The position numbers and the translations under genes are program-made. 64,000 nucleotides of DNA from Dromiciops gliroides (taxonomy: Eukaryota; Chordata; Mammalia; Microbiotheria; Microbiotheriidae). The stretch is taken from positions 457,554,330 to 457,618,329 of the forward strand of contig NC_057861.1 of NCBI RefSeq assembly GCF_019393635.1. Direction: 5' to 3'. Positions 22,622-33,185 of this stretch are shown here, piece by piece (position 1 is the stretch's first letter; each line of letters opens with the position of its first letter). The notes beneath the pieces were generated by a model. It saw only the letters and a program-made list of their open reading frames with translations. It was not told the origin of the DNA and did not search any database.

Positions 22622-23330
22622 TGAGGGACCTAGAGATCTTTCTTTCTTAGCCTTTTCTCTCCCCCCCCCCCAAGAAAGTCCAGTTCTCCTTGAGAGATTT
22701 CATCAAATCTCATCTGGGACAAAGTCAAGGAAACTAGAGATAGATTCTTTTGCCTAGGTGGCTGAAGGACTGATGGGATTAAACCACACCTAGATACACA
22801 CTTTGTCTGGGGGGGGGGGGTTAATATTCCTTTCCCTGCCAAGAGTTGAGTGATCTGATGTCATTCTTGGACTTCATTTTAATATAGACCACCTTCACGT
22901 CATATCAACCAATAGATTTGAATAATGCTAATCAATTAGATTTGTTTGATATATGCTTTGATGTACCCAACTAGATTTGATTTAAGTATAATGACCTTGC
23001 TCTTATCAAAAGGGATGAAAAACCTGGACAGATAGCCATGTTGGCTCAGGGACCAGATGGTTTCTATCTCTCTCTCTCTCTCTCTCTCCAGTCTCCGTGG
23101 AACGATATGCTGTCTTTCTGGGAGACCACATGGGCTTTTCTACTGCTCCTGATAACCAGAATTCTGAAGCTCTCTCTCTGTTTCTATTTATTACACAGTC
23201 CCGGACCATGAGAAATTAGGGAGACATGGGATCAATCCTTACTGCTATAATATTGATAAATTAATATATGGTTGCCCAGAACTGGTGTCTATAGTAATTG
23301 ACTATTATCAAACACAATAGACCTAACACC
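22622..23330. mobile_element. possible solo LTR
   Basis: A block of mixed composition starting TGAGGGACCTAGAG. It contains an 11-base C-run (22,661-22,671), a 12-base G-run (22,809-22,820) and a CT-repeat near 23,066-23,089. It then has a GC-richer section with GGGAGACCACATGGGC and an ending near CATCAGG. The layout resembles marsupial LTRs, but there is no clear AATAAA and no TSD, so the call is tentative. Confidence 0.35.
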
Positions 23331-23357
23331 TCCATCAGGTAAAAAAAAAAAATTGAG

Positions 23358-23492
23358 GGCAGCTAGGTGGCGCAGTGGATAGAGCACCGGCCCTGGAGTC
23401 AGGAGTACCTGAGTTCAAATCCGGCCTCAGACATCTAACACTTACTAGCTGTGTGACTCTGGGCAAGTCACTTAACCCCAATTGCCTCACTT
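23358..23492 (+). mobile_element. tRNA-derived marsupial SINE
   Basis: Near-consensus copy flanked on both sides by an A-run followed by TTGAG, giving a TSD ending at 23,357 and 23,508. It was inserted into an A-rich site. Confidence 0.93.
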
Positions 23493-23552
23493 AAAAAAAA
23501 AAATTGAGAAAACATTCCAATACAGATTTATTTACTTACATATAAATGATTT

Positions 23553-23790
23553 TTCAGTTGAGCCTTACTCTTCATGACCGTGTTTAGGGTTTTCTTGGCA
23601 AAGACACTGCGGTAGTTTGCTATTTCCTTCTCCAGCTCATTTTACAGATAAGAAAAATGAGGCAAACAGGGTTAAGTGACTTGCCCAGGGTCAAACAGCT
23701 AGTGAGTGTCTGAGGCCAGATTTGAACTCAAAAAGATGACTCTTCCTCACTCCAGGCCCAACATTATCCACTGTGCTTCCTAGCTGCCCC
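23553..23790 (-). mobile_element. long tRNA-head CORE-type SINE
   Basis: Reverse-oriented member of the long family: GGGTTTTCTTGGCAAAGACA, TATTTCCTTCTCCAGCTCAT, a GAGGCAAACAGGGTTAAGTG block and the terminal CCTAGCTGCCCC head complement. Confidence 0.85.
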
Positions 23791-23884
23791 TATAATTGAT
23801 ATACATATAATACTAAGAATTATGTAGATACAAAAAAATGTTAAAGGACAAAATAAAGAAGAAATAATACTTATTTCTACAATC

Positions 23885-24345
23885 AAGGGGGGGCGGGGCA
23901 GTGGACTTTACTGAGCAGAAACATAACAGGGGCAAACCTGCACTTGTGGAAAATCACTTTGGGGGATGTGTAGAGGATGAATTAGAGAAAGGAGTGATGA
24001 GACTAATTAGGAGGCTATTGAAATAATTGAAACAAGAGGTGATAAAAGCCTGAACTAAAATTGTGGTTACATGAGTATAGAGAAACTGGAGCCTATATGA
24101 GACGTGTTATACAGATAAATATGGCAAGATTTGGCAAGTGGACGGATATTCAGGGTGATGAAGAGTGAGGCCTTGAAGAGGACATTAAAGTTAAGAATAC
24201 CAGTAAGTAGAAGAAGAGTGGTTCCCAAAAACCTTAGCAGAAAACTTCTAAAATTGGGAAGGTTGGTGGTAGGATAATATAATAAGATCTGTAAAGCAAA
24301 TCTCAATGCATCCGTGTTTGCTTATCCTTTGCTATAGTTTCCAAA
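23885..24345 (-). mobile_element. L2 fragment, antisense
   Basis: Purine-rich plus strand with blocks such as GATGAATTAGAGAAAGG, GAGACTAATTAGGAGGC and ATAGAGAAACTGGAGCC. These are of the same kind as the minus-strand L2 at 40,425-41,670. Decayed. Confidence 0.55.
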
Positions 24346-24359
24346 TGAAAGAATAAAAG

Positions 24360-25925
24360 AGGTGGAGGTGGAGCCAAGATGGTAGAGTGACTGTAAGTAC
24401 TACATCCAGGCTCCTCTCCATAAAACTCCTCCAATGAGATCTAGAAAATGCACCACAACACATCTCATAGGGAAAATCCACGAAGTCCCAGTGAGGCATT
24501 TGTCCAGTGCAGCTCAGCATAGAGAGACAGACAGGGAAGTCTGCAGATACTGAGGACAGGATCAGGATAGGAGACTATCAAGAGCACTTTAATACACAGG
24601 GAGAGGCTATATCCCAAACCCATATGAGGGCACCACCAGACCCATTCTTGGGTACTACAATAGGAACATACGTGAACTCATAGCTTTGTCGCCAGCTATC
24701 CAGTTGCAAGTACAGAGAATACTGAGGCAGGGGTTCTGTGTTGCTGGGTAGAGAGCCCTTGGGTCAATGTTGTGACTCAGACCACAGGTGTGGAGCAGGG
24801 TCTCCTTTCCAGCATCTATTCCAGTCTGCAGAGGAATAATGAGGACAAGAATCCCAGACCAAAAGAGAATCTACACTTGTCAATGAATCAACAGAGCTTT
24901 TCAGCTAGTTTCCAGGGGCTAACTCCAGAAGTCAACTCTTAATCAGATCTAAACTTGTATCAGGAACTTGCAGAAATTCAGACCAAACTGTAGCAATCAG
25001 AATTTGCCCTGGATCAGACCACTTCAGGAGTACTGAAAGCCTGAAGGTTCACCCTGTAGTAACATAACATTCAATACCCCAAGAAAGCAGCAACAGGATC
25101 AGTCCAAACTTCCCTCCAGCAGTGCTCCTGAGACTGGCCCTAACACCAAGTTCAAAGCCAGAAAGTAGGTGAAAAATTAAACAAACAACAGAATTCCACC
25201 ATAAAGAGCTATTGTGATGACAGGAAAACTCAAGACACAAACCCAGAAAAAGAGAATGATTCTAAAACATCTATAAGCAATGCCTCAGAGAAAAACACAA
25301 CTTAAGTACAAACTCAAATAGAATTCCTGGAAGTGATGAAATAAGAATCAAAATAAAAGTTAAAAAAAATTTTCATAAAAGAAATGAGGGAAAGGGAAAA
25401 GGGGAGAAAAGGAAAAGAAATGAGAGTATAGAAGAAAGAATTGGAAAGGGAATTAACTTGTCACAAGATATATACAACCTTGTCATAAACAACAAACCTC
25501 CTGAAAATTAGAATGGTTCAAAGAGAAGCCAATGACTTCATAAAGCAACAAGAAATAGGTTTTTTTTTTTAAAAAAAAGAAGAAAATGTAAAGTATCTCA
25601 GGGCAAAAACTAAGCTGGAAAACTGATCTAGAAGAAAAAAAATTAAGAATCATTGGATTTCATCTCCAGAAAAAGAACTGATGAAGTCTGAATGAAGATG
25701 GAAGCATATTTTTTATTCACTTTCCTTATTTTCCTTTGTTTGGTTTTTTGGATTGTACATTTCCCCCCACAATATGACTAACTTGGAAATATATTTTGCA
25801 TGACTGCACATATATAATGTATATCAAATTGTTTGCCTTCTCAATAAGGGGGGAGAAGGGAAGGAGGAAGAGAATTTGGAACTCAAAAAACAAAACAAAA
25901 CACAAATGTTAAAAATTGTTTTTAC
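24360..25925 (+). mobile_element. L1 5'UTR and ORF1 start fused to 3' end
   Basis: Starts with GGTGGAGCCAAGATGGTAGA, the usual L1 5' end in marsupials, and runs through about 0.9 kb of 5'UTR. It then has a degraded ORF1 N-terminal part (about 25,230-25,660) whose last readable piece matches the start of the RRM-type domain (AAGAATCATTGGA). At about 25,665 it jumps directly to L1 3'UTR (AAAAAGAACTGATGAAGTC) and ends in an A-rich tail near 25,925. All of ORF2 and most of ORF1 are deleted. Confidence 0.7.
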
Positions 25926-26530
25926 AAAAAGAGAAAAAGAACTATTTGTACAAAAATACTTACAGCAACTCTTTTTGTGGTGGCTAAGAATTAGAAATCA
26001 AAGGAATGTCCATCAATTAGGGACCAGCTAAATAAGCTGTGGTAAAAGATTGTGATGGAATATTATTTTGTTATAAGAAATGACAAGCAGGATGATTTTA
26101 GAAAGGCCTGGAAAAACTTGTATGAACTAATGTATATAGTGAAGTGAGCAGAACCAGGAGAATGTTGGACACAGAGACAGCAATATTGTTTGATGAAGAA
26201 CTGTGAACAACTTAACTATTCTCGACAATACAATGCTTGAAGACAATCTCAAAGGACTAATGATGAAGCATACTATCCACCTCCAAAGAACTGAACACAG
26301 AGTGAAGCATGCTATTTTTCACTTTCTTTCATTTTGTTATTCAAATTTTCTTATATAAAATGACTAATATGGTAATGTTTTACACAGTTGCATATGTATA
26401 ACTTATATCTGATTGCTTACTGCCTCAGGGAGGGGGAGGGGAAGGAAGGAAAAAATTTGGAACTCAAAATTTTAAATGAAAATGTTTATTTAAACAATTA
26501 TTTTTACATGTAATCAGGGAAAAATATTAA
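25926..26530 (+). pseudogene. 5'-truncated L1: ORF2 tail and 3'UTR
   Basis: Begins in the last codons of ORF2 (AAGAATTAGAAATCAAAGG, then GTCCATCAATTAGGG). It passes GAAGTGAGCAGAACCAGGAG and the 3'UTR block CTATCCACCTCCAAAGAACTG, and ends with the L1 terminal ATTTTTACATGTAATC near 26,515. A typical dead-on-arrival insertion. Confidence 0.82.
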
Positions 26531-26960
26531 ATCATGAAAAAGAATCATTGGACTTTCTGAATGTGATGATTGAAAAAAAGAATGAAAAAAAGAAAACAAA
26601 GAAAAAGGTATATACTGGGGATGGGTTGGGGAAAATTATGTCACAGGATCAGAGTGCAAAAGTAGACATCTATACAAATGGGATGGGGTGAGGTAGGCAG
26701 CTGACACTTGAATCTCACTCTTATCTGAACTGGACTAAAAAAGGAAAGAATACACAACATGGTTGGGTAAAGAAATACTTTTCATTCAGCAGGGAAATAG
26801 AAGGGAAAACAGAAGTGGAAAGAGGAAATAGAGGGAGGAGAGATTAAGGGAGGGATTAGTACTAAGCAAAACAAACTCTAAGAATGTATGAAAATATTTA
26901 TACTTCTTTTGGAGGTGGAAAGGAATGAGAATCTTAGGGGATGCCCATAAATTAGTAAAT

Positions 26961-27013
<53 letters not shown>

Positions 27014-27310
27014 ATGGTATGTAAATGTGATGGAAGACTATTGTCCTGAACTCTTATCAGTATATGACCAACCATGATTCCAAAGGACTAATGATGAAAT
27101 AAGCTACCCTCTCTTGAAAAAGGACTTTTAGAATGAAGAATGAGACAATTGTTTTTTGTACATGGACAATGTGGAAATTTGTTTTGATTGATCATTCATA
27201 TTTGTAATTTGTTTTGTTTTTCTTGTGTTCTCAATTGGGAAGGAAAATTGGGGTAGGAAGATGAGAAGGCAGATTTTTAGCTGATGAAAACAAATAAAAT
27301 ATTTTTTAAA
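26531..27310 (+). mobile_element. degraded HAL1/L1 fragment
   Basis: A short ORF1 relic (AGAATCATTGGACTTTCTG, 26,540) is followed by a G-rich region and a piece of ORF2 C-terminus near 26,890-26,960. A TA microsatellite interrupts it, and a shortened 3'UTR ends near 27,310 with AATAAAATATTTTTT. ORF2's catalytic part is missing, as in HAL1. Confidence 0.5.
26963..27010. repeat. (AT)n microsatellite
   Basis: 48 bases of perfect AT repeat inside the L1/HAL1 fragment, exactly where the ORF2 tail would continue. The motif is self-complementary and can form a cruciform. Confidence 0.95.
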
Positions 27311-27384
27311 ATAGATAGAAGTAGTGGACTACTGATGACAAAATGTTCATTATATTATATCAGGCAACACAAAGGTGATAACAA

Positions 27385-27545
27385 TGACTACAACTGCAGC
27401 AGCATTTTGCATCAGTAACCCTGTGAGGCAAGGGAACAAACGCTCAGAGAATTTAAGTGACTTGTCCAAGGACACAGGAGTGGGAGTCACATTAAAATGC
27501 AGGGCTTTGGGTACTTAATCCAATAATGTTCCCAGTATACCACTC
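27385..27545 (-). mobile_element. MIR fragment, antisense
   Basis: Shows CCTGTGAGGCAAGGGAAC, GAATTTAAGTGACTTGTCCA and AGGACACAGGAGTGGGAGTC, the usual reverse-oriented MIR order. Confidence 0.6.
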
Positions 27546-27795
27546 TCATAAATTGATTTATAACCTGTTTTGCTTCTGCAGTCAATTGCATTATTCTTTA
27601 GCTTTTTCACAAAACTGTTCAGTTTGGGTGAAAATAAGTGAAAGGTACTGATGTGTCTGTTTTGTTTAAATACATTTCTACATGTAATATATTTACATAT
27701 TTGAAAAATAAAGATATAATAAAGAATTGCAATATTTTAAAATCTTAAATAAAATCTACAATTAAAATATTTCTTAGTTTTTAATTATTATTCTT
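27546..27795. other. no recognised feature
   Basis: AT-rich spacer before the next HAL1-like element. No coding or RNA signal seen. Confidence 0.4.
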
Positions 27796-28455
27796 TTTTA
27801 AATAAGGAGCATAGAGTGAGCTCCCGAACTCATGACACGATCCCTCCAAAAAACATCCAAATAAGGTCATAGGAAAATGGCCGGAGCAGCAAAACTCACA
27901 GAAGAATATGCTGAACTCATCTTCTAACCTAGAACAGCTTGGAAGGTCAGAAGGAGGGAGCTGCTGTGCTGATACAGAAGTCGGGTCCAACCCCACAGTC
28001 ACCCTGACACAGATCCAGTCTCAGGAAGTCCTCACCAGAGAAGGAGACCCCCAGAGCCTCTGAATCAGCTGAAGCACCAGTGTCATCTGGAACTAAGCTC
28101 ACAGTCTGGTGAGTGGGCTGAGCCCTGGGCAGAGGAGAGACTATAGGAGTCTATGCTGGTGCTAAGGCGGAACTTGGATTTTACACCCCTACTGAGAACC
28201 AGGTGGTAGGCTCGAGTAGAAGTGGCCCAGGTCGGGGAGGGGCACAGGCTCATCGGAGCTAACAACCACAACACACAAAGCTGGTTGATTGGCAAGTTGG
28301 TCTGGGGTCATCTAGGACCAGGAAACAGGCCAAGCGAGGGAAGAACTTGATTCTCCTTAAATCATACCACCTGGGAAATCTTAAGCTTGGGATACTGCAG
28401 CCTGGAAACAGTGCCCCACTTTAAGGAGCTAAAAGTCTAGTAAAAGAAAGTCAAG

Positions 28456-29408
28456 ATGAGCCAACAGAGAAAGGTGAAGACCATAGAAACTTTCTTCAGT
28501 AACAAGGAAGACCAGAGGGGCACCCTCAGAGGAAGATGTCAACATCAGGGCCCCTAAATCTAAAACTTCCAAGAAAAATACGAATTGGTTTCAGGCCATA
28601 GAGATGCTCAAAAAGGACTTTGAAGATAAAATTAGAGAGGTAGAGGAAAAAATGGCAAGAGAAATGAGGGTGATGCAGGAAAGACATGAGAAAAAAAGTA
28701 AGTCAAATGGGAAAGGAGGTACAAAAGCTCTCTGATGAAATTGCCTAAGAATTAGGATTGAACAAATGGAAGCCAGTGACTTTATGAGAAACCAAGACAC
28801 AATAAAGCAAATCCAAATGAATAAAAAAATAGAGGGCAATGTGAAATATCTTCTGGGAAAAACTGCCGACCTGGAAAATAGGTCCAGGAGAGATAATTTG
28901 AAAATTATTGGTCTACCTGAAAACCATGATCAAGGAAAGAGCTTAGACACCATCTTCTAAGATATTCTCAGGGAAAATTGCCCTGAAAATTCTAGAAGAA
29001 GAAGCTAAAATAGAAATTGAAAGAATCCACCAATCACCTCCAGAAAGAGATCCCAAAAAGAAAACTCCTAGGAATATTATAGCCAAATTCCAGAGCTCTC
29101 AGGTCAAGGAGAAAATATTGCAAGCTGCCAAAAAGAAAGAATTCAAGTACTGTGGAGTCCCAGTCAGGATAGCACAAGATCTAGCAGCTTCTACATTAAA
29201 GGACCAGAGGGCATGGAATATGATATTCCAAAGGGCAAAGGAAATGGGATTACAACCAAGAATCACCTACCCAGCAAAACTCAGCATTATCTTTCAGCAG
29301 AAAAAATGGGACCTTAATGAAAAAGAAGACTTTCAGATATTTGTGATGAAAAGACCTGAACTGAATGGCAAATTTGACTTTCAAATACAAGATCCTAGAG
29401 AACCATAA
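28456..29408 (+). pseudogene. L1-type ORF1 (HAL1 copy 2)
   Basis: An ORF1p gene of about 950 bases, close to the usual L1 ORF1 length of roughly 330 codons. The ATG at 28,456 starts MSQQRKVKTIETFF. A charged, helix-prone N-terminal coiled-coil region follows (KIREVEEKMAREMR near 28,630). The RRM-type domain begins with ADLENRSRRDNLKIIGLPE near 28,865, and the C-terminal domain follows, ending NGKFDFQIQDPREP at 29,408. Frameshifts near 28,510 and 28,700 and a stop near 28,960 break it. The known role of the family is binding L1 RNA as a trimer. Here no intact protein can be made. Confidence 0.85.
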
Positions 29409-29417
29409 AAAAAAAAA

Positions 29418-29530
29418 ATTGGAGCTGGGGGACATACCTAGGGTCGTACAGTGTGTCTGAGGCCAGGTTTTGGCTGGGATCCCCCTGGGTCCAGCGGTGG
29501 TGCTTTGTCCACTGTGTCACTTAGCTAGAT
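29418..29530 (-). repeat. antisense SINE-derived fragment inside HAL1
   Basis: The plus strand reads GTGTGTCTGAGGCCAGG, then GGTGGTGCTTTGTCCACTG and TGTCACTTAGCTAG, the reverse complement of a tRNA-SINE. It starts about ten bases after the ORF1 stop codon and has no TSD. The junction is the same as in copy 3 at 60,004. Confidence 0.75.
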
Positions 29531-30089
29531 GATAACATCTTTAGAGTTAAATTGAGGGATGAAGGGAATTCATTGAGGGAGGGGGAAAGGCAGAAGTGAA
29601 ATCCTACATGAAAGTAACAGGAAAAGGCTTATGGAGTGGAGGAAGAGATGGGAGAGGGGCAGGGCAGTAAATGAATTTTATACTCATCAGAAAAGGCTCA
29701 AAGATCTTAAACTCATCAGAGCTGCCTCAAGGAGGGACTAATAGACACACCCAACTGGGTGGAGTAATCTATTTAACCTGAGCAGTAAATGATTTTAACA
29801 CTCATTAAAATTGGCTCCAAGACCTCAATCTCATTAGAATTGGCTCAAAGAGGGAATAATTTACACATTCCATTGGGTGGAATAATCTCTCTAACCCTGT
29901 AGGAAAATAGGAGGAGAAGGGGATAAAGAGAGAGGGGCAAAAGAAGGAAGGGCAGAGTGGAGGAGGGGACAGACAGAAGCAAATCCCTTTTGAAGAGTGA
30001 TAGGATGAAAGAAGATGGATAACAGAATAAATATCATGGGAATAGGATGGAAGGGAAGCAGTTAACAATAGTAATCATGAAAAAGAGAA

Positions 30090-30290
30090 AAGAGGGAAAA
30101 ATTGTACAAAAAAATCATTTACAGCAACTCTTGGTGGAGGCTAAGAATTGAGAATCAAGGGAATGTCCATCAACTGAGGAATGATGGGAAAAGTTGTTAT
30201 ATGATTGTAGTGGAATGGACTTGTGCTACAGGAAATAACAAACAGGATAATCTCTGAAAAACCTTGAAAGACTAATGAACATCGATGTAT
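30090..30290 (+). pseudogene. relic of L1 ORF2 C-terminus in HAL1 copy 2
   Basis: Weak but ordered similarity to the ORF2p end: GGCTAAGAATTGAGAATCAA, GTCCATCAACTGAGGAATG and GTAGTGGAATGGACTTGTGC match the segments encoding NWK, EWLNKLWY and MEYYCAI in the window's L1 copies. It shows that the deletion which made this element removed the catalytic part of ORF2 but kept its 3' tail. Confidence 0.65.
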
Positions 30291-30620
30291 GGTGAAGTGA
30301 GCAGAGCTGAGAGGATATTGTGTATAGTGACAGCAGTATTGTTCAATGAGTAATTGTGAATGACTTAGCTATTCTTAGCAGTACAGTGATCCAGGATAAT
30401 CCCAAGGAACTAATGAGGAAGCATACTATGCACTGCTATAGAAAGAACTGATAAAAAGAACACTTATGGATTGTACATATATAACCTGATTTTGATCTTG
30501 TGGAGAGGGGAAGAAAGGGAGGGAGGGAGGGAGAAAAATTTGGAACTCTAAATCTTATGAAAATCAATGTTGAAAACTACCCTTACATGTAAATGGAAAA
30601 TAAAACAAAATAAATGTTTG

Positions 30621-31135
30621 TTGAAAAAAATTAAATTAAAAAAAATTTTTTTAATTAAATAAATAAGGCGCATAAGCTGATGAAATATCAAATCATAGTA
30701 AAACACAGAATCCTCTTTAGCAGCATTAACAGCAATTGGTCAGTCCAGGGCTGTGTTTCTCATAGCCAGCTCCTCTCAACATATTTTAACACACCTCAGA
30801 TTTGTCCTCAGTTTCAAAACTATTTAATGAATGCTATGCTCCCAAAAGGGAAACTAATGTCAGAGACCAGATTTGAACCCATTTAGCTAGTACAATAAAT
30901 TGTCTTACTATTAATCTTGAGAATATCAATGTTAAGAGAGAAAACATAAGTCTTATACTTGGGTTCAAAAGCATCAACTTCAGAAGTACAAGAAGGTAAG
31001 CATGGCTTGACAGCAATTCATCTAAAAATATCTAAGAGTTTTATTTAGGCTTCATTAAGAGAGACTTGATTTCCAAAAAAAAGGAGGTGATAGTGGTATC
31101 TGCCATGATCAGACAACATCCGGAGTATTGTGTTA
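30621..31135. other. no recognised feature
   Basis: Mixed AT-rich DNA after the HAL1 tail. Short open frames here have no recognisable domain. Confidence 0.4.
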
Positions 31136-31137
31136 AT

Positions 31138-31330
31138 TCTGGTTGTTGTTTGTCATTCTCAAAGAGGGTCAATGACATCAAGAAGGTGATGACTTGCAAG
31201 TGAACTGGATTTAAGTGAGGCAGGGCAGTGCAAAGTCTTCCGTCTCATTCTCTTCTCCAGAGTCATGGGGTGCCAGTGACAAGACATAAATCAAGATGAC
31301 TGGTGATGGCCCAGGATGCAGCGGAAGACC
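31138..31330 (+). mobile_element. dispersed SINE-like repeat
   Basis: Starts GGTTGTTGTTTGTCATTCTC and continues with GATGACTTGCAAGTGAACTG, GTGAGGCAGGGCAGTGC and GATGGCCCAGGATGCAG. The unit at 2,360-2,445 is a truncated inverted copy. This pattern recurs in marsupial DNA. I do not assign a family name. Confidence 0.65.
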
Positions 31331-31334
31331 TTGG

Positions 31335-31770
31335 CCTTATTTCTGAGCACCACTATTTAAGAATGACATTGAAGTTTTCAGAAGAAGGTTGTAAAGGGTC
31401 TCAAATTCATGTCAGTTGAAGAAACTGGATATGTCAGAAAAGAAGACTCAAGAACCACATGCTAACTGAAGGACTATCACATGGAAGAAGGAATTGACTA
31501 GTCTTGATGTGACCCATAGGCTAGAACCAGGAGGAATGAGTAGAAGTTACAAAAGGCAAATTTAGGTTTAACATCAAGAAAAATATAATCATGAGATCTA
31601 TCAGAAATAGAACAAGTTGCCTTCAGAGGTAGTGGATTGCCTTCACTGAACTTCTTCAAACAAAAGTTGCTTGACTATTTGAAGGTTATGTTATAATGGG
31701 AATTCTTTTTTTAGCTATAGGGTGGACTATTCTGAAATTCAGCAATTCTGTGATCCTTTTTATCTTTGCA
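31335..31770 (+). mobile_element. CR1/L3-type LINE 3' fragment
   Basis: Contains AAGAAGACTCAAGAACCACA, ACTATCACATGGAAGAAGG and AAAGGCAAATTTAGGTTTAA, then CAAGTTGCCTTCAGAGGTAG. This is the ordered 3' coding end typical of CR1-clade LINEs in amniotes. Heavily decayed. Confidence 0.65.
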
Positions 31771-31839
31771 AACATCTAAAGAATGACAGGGGAAAAGCAG
31801 ATGAAGATGATCCTGGCAGTCAAGAAAGGAATCAATATG

Positions 31840-32145
31840 TCAATCTACTAGTTACCCAAGCTGGAATGTTCTGACTCCTCACATCTGCATTTTAGAACTC
31901 CTAGCTCCCTTCAAAACTCAGCTCATATTTTACTTCCTATGTGAGGCCTTTCCTTATAGCCCAGTTGTAATTGCCTCCCTTTTAAAATTAGTTTGTGTAA
32001 AATTCTATTTGTGAATGTCATCTCCATGATAGAATGAGTTTCTTGAGCACAGGAATGGTACATTTTTGCCTTTGTATCTCAATAGCTTATCAGTGCCTAG
32101 CACACAGCAGGTATTTAATAAATGCTTGTTAACAGATGATACAAG
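31840..32145 (+). mobile_element. L2 3' end
   Basis: Classic L2 3' terminus: CTCAGCTCATATTTTACTTC, TGTGAGGCCTTTCC, then CAGTGCCTAGCACACAGCAG followed by TATTTAATAAATGCTTG. Confidence 0.85.
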
Positions 32146-32565
32146 CCGTTCCATTTGAGTACAAGAATTAGAAAAATGAAAAATCACACCAAGGTTGGAA
32201 AAGGTTTATGAGAAACACTAAAACTAGTGGAGTTCAAACCCTAAAACTGAAGGAGATTCTACCACTGTCAACACAATCTGCCTAAGGCACACACAAGTTA
32301 ACTGACTTGCCCAGTGCATTAGGCTCTTGGACCAACTCCTGGAGCTATTGTAGCTGTTGTAGTCCCTCAGCTGGGTTCTGCCAGGTGCTTTACACAACTG
32401 GTACCTAGAACAATAAAAGGCTTAGCCTAGGTGTGTTGAAGGTTGTTAGAAGTCTTTTCCTGAGCTCCAACTTCTTGCAAGCAATACTCCCTTTGAGTTC
32501 CAGGTATTATGACTAGTGAAAGGAAGTTGTATTTGATATCCTTTTTGATTCTCGAAATATGCGAG
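32146..32565. other. no clear feature
   Basis: Non-coding. The AATAAAAGG at 32,410 in moderate-GC surroundings could belong to a decayed LTR, but nothing else supports that. Confidence 0.35.
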
Positions 32566-32592
32566 AGCGCGCGCGCGCGCACACACACACAT
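32566..32592. repeat. (GC)n(AC)n alternating tract
   Basis: GCGCGC and CGCGCG units run directly into an AC repeat, all alternating purine-pyrimidine. The sequence type is prone to Z-DNA. CpG here is unusual, as flanking DNA is CpG-poor. Confidence 0.9.
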
Positions 32593-32714
32593 AATGTTTG
32601 ATTATTAGTTTTAAGTTGGACTTAATGGTTCATGAACACCCTTGGCATTATTAAAAATAACAATAACAACAAAACCTTCAACCCCCTGGAGTTCGCTAAA
32701 TTTAGACATAACCA

Positions 32715-32815
32715 AAAATATCCAAGGTCACCCACAGCAAGTAATCGTCAAAGGCAGGATTTGAATTTAGGTCTTCTTAACTCTGAGTCAGTCCCTAATG
32801 CTTGATGCCTTTGTT
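32715..32815 (-). mobile_element. MIR fragment, antisense
   Basis: CAGGATTTGAATTTAGGTCTTC followed by a TAACTCTGAGTC block is the reverse-oriented MIR tRNA-like end. Confidence 0.6.
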
Positions 32816-33009
32816 GGGGAGAAGGAAGACACACACTTACACACATATATAAACAGATATACATCTGAATATATTTTCAGTATATAAATTCGGAAATTAA
32901 TACAATGTAAAACCAAACGATATTGATAAAAATGAAACAAACAAAAAAAATACCCCACCTGATATATTCTGAGTTTTCAAGACTAATGTAAAGTCTCATA
33001 ATTTGAGAA

Positions 33010-33185
33010 CCTGAAAAGGGCATTAGAGTTTCTCATCTAATTTTCTCATTTTGCAGATGAGAAGACTGGAACAGAGGGAGTTGAAATGACTTTTTGATGT
33101 CACACAGCTGATTTGTGTTAAAAAATAAAGATTAGAATCAAAGTCTCATGACTTTTAGGTTGGTTATCTTTTGTACCATGCTACA
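33010..33185 (-). mobile_element. MIR fragment, antisense
   Basis: TTTTCTCATTTTGCAGATGA, AATGACTTTTTGATGTCACA and a CAAAGTCTCATGACTTTTAGG segment follow the reverse-oriented MIR layout. Confidence 0.65.

Larger units (their letters stand above)
27800..30620 (+). mobile_element. HAL1-like half-LINE, copy 2 (near full length)
   Basis: The most complete copy. A GC-richer 5'UTR (27,800-28,455) leads to ORF1 (28,456-29,408), then an antisense SINE fragment (29,418-29,530) immediately after the ORF1 stop. A G-rich 3' region follows with two related modules (29,688-29,780 and 29,781-29,900). Next comes a relic of the last ORF2 codons (about 30,090-30,290), and then an L1-like 3'UTR ending with TTACATGTAAATGGAAAATAAAA. 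ORF2's endonuclease and reverse transcriptase are absent, so it must have moved using enzymes from an autonomous L1. It is now inactive through frameshifts. Confidence 0.72.
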
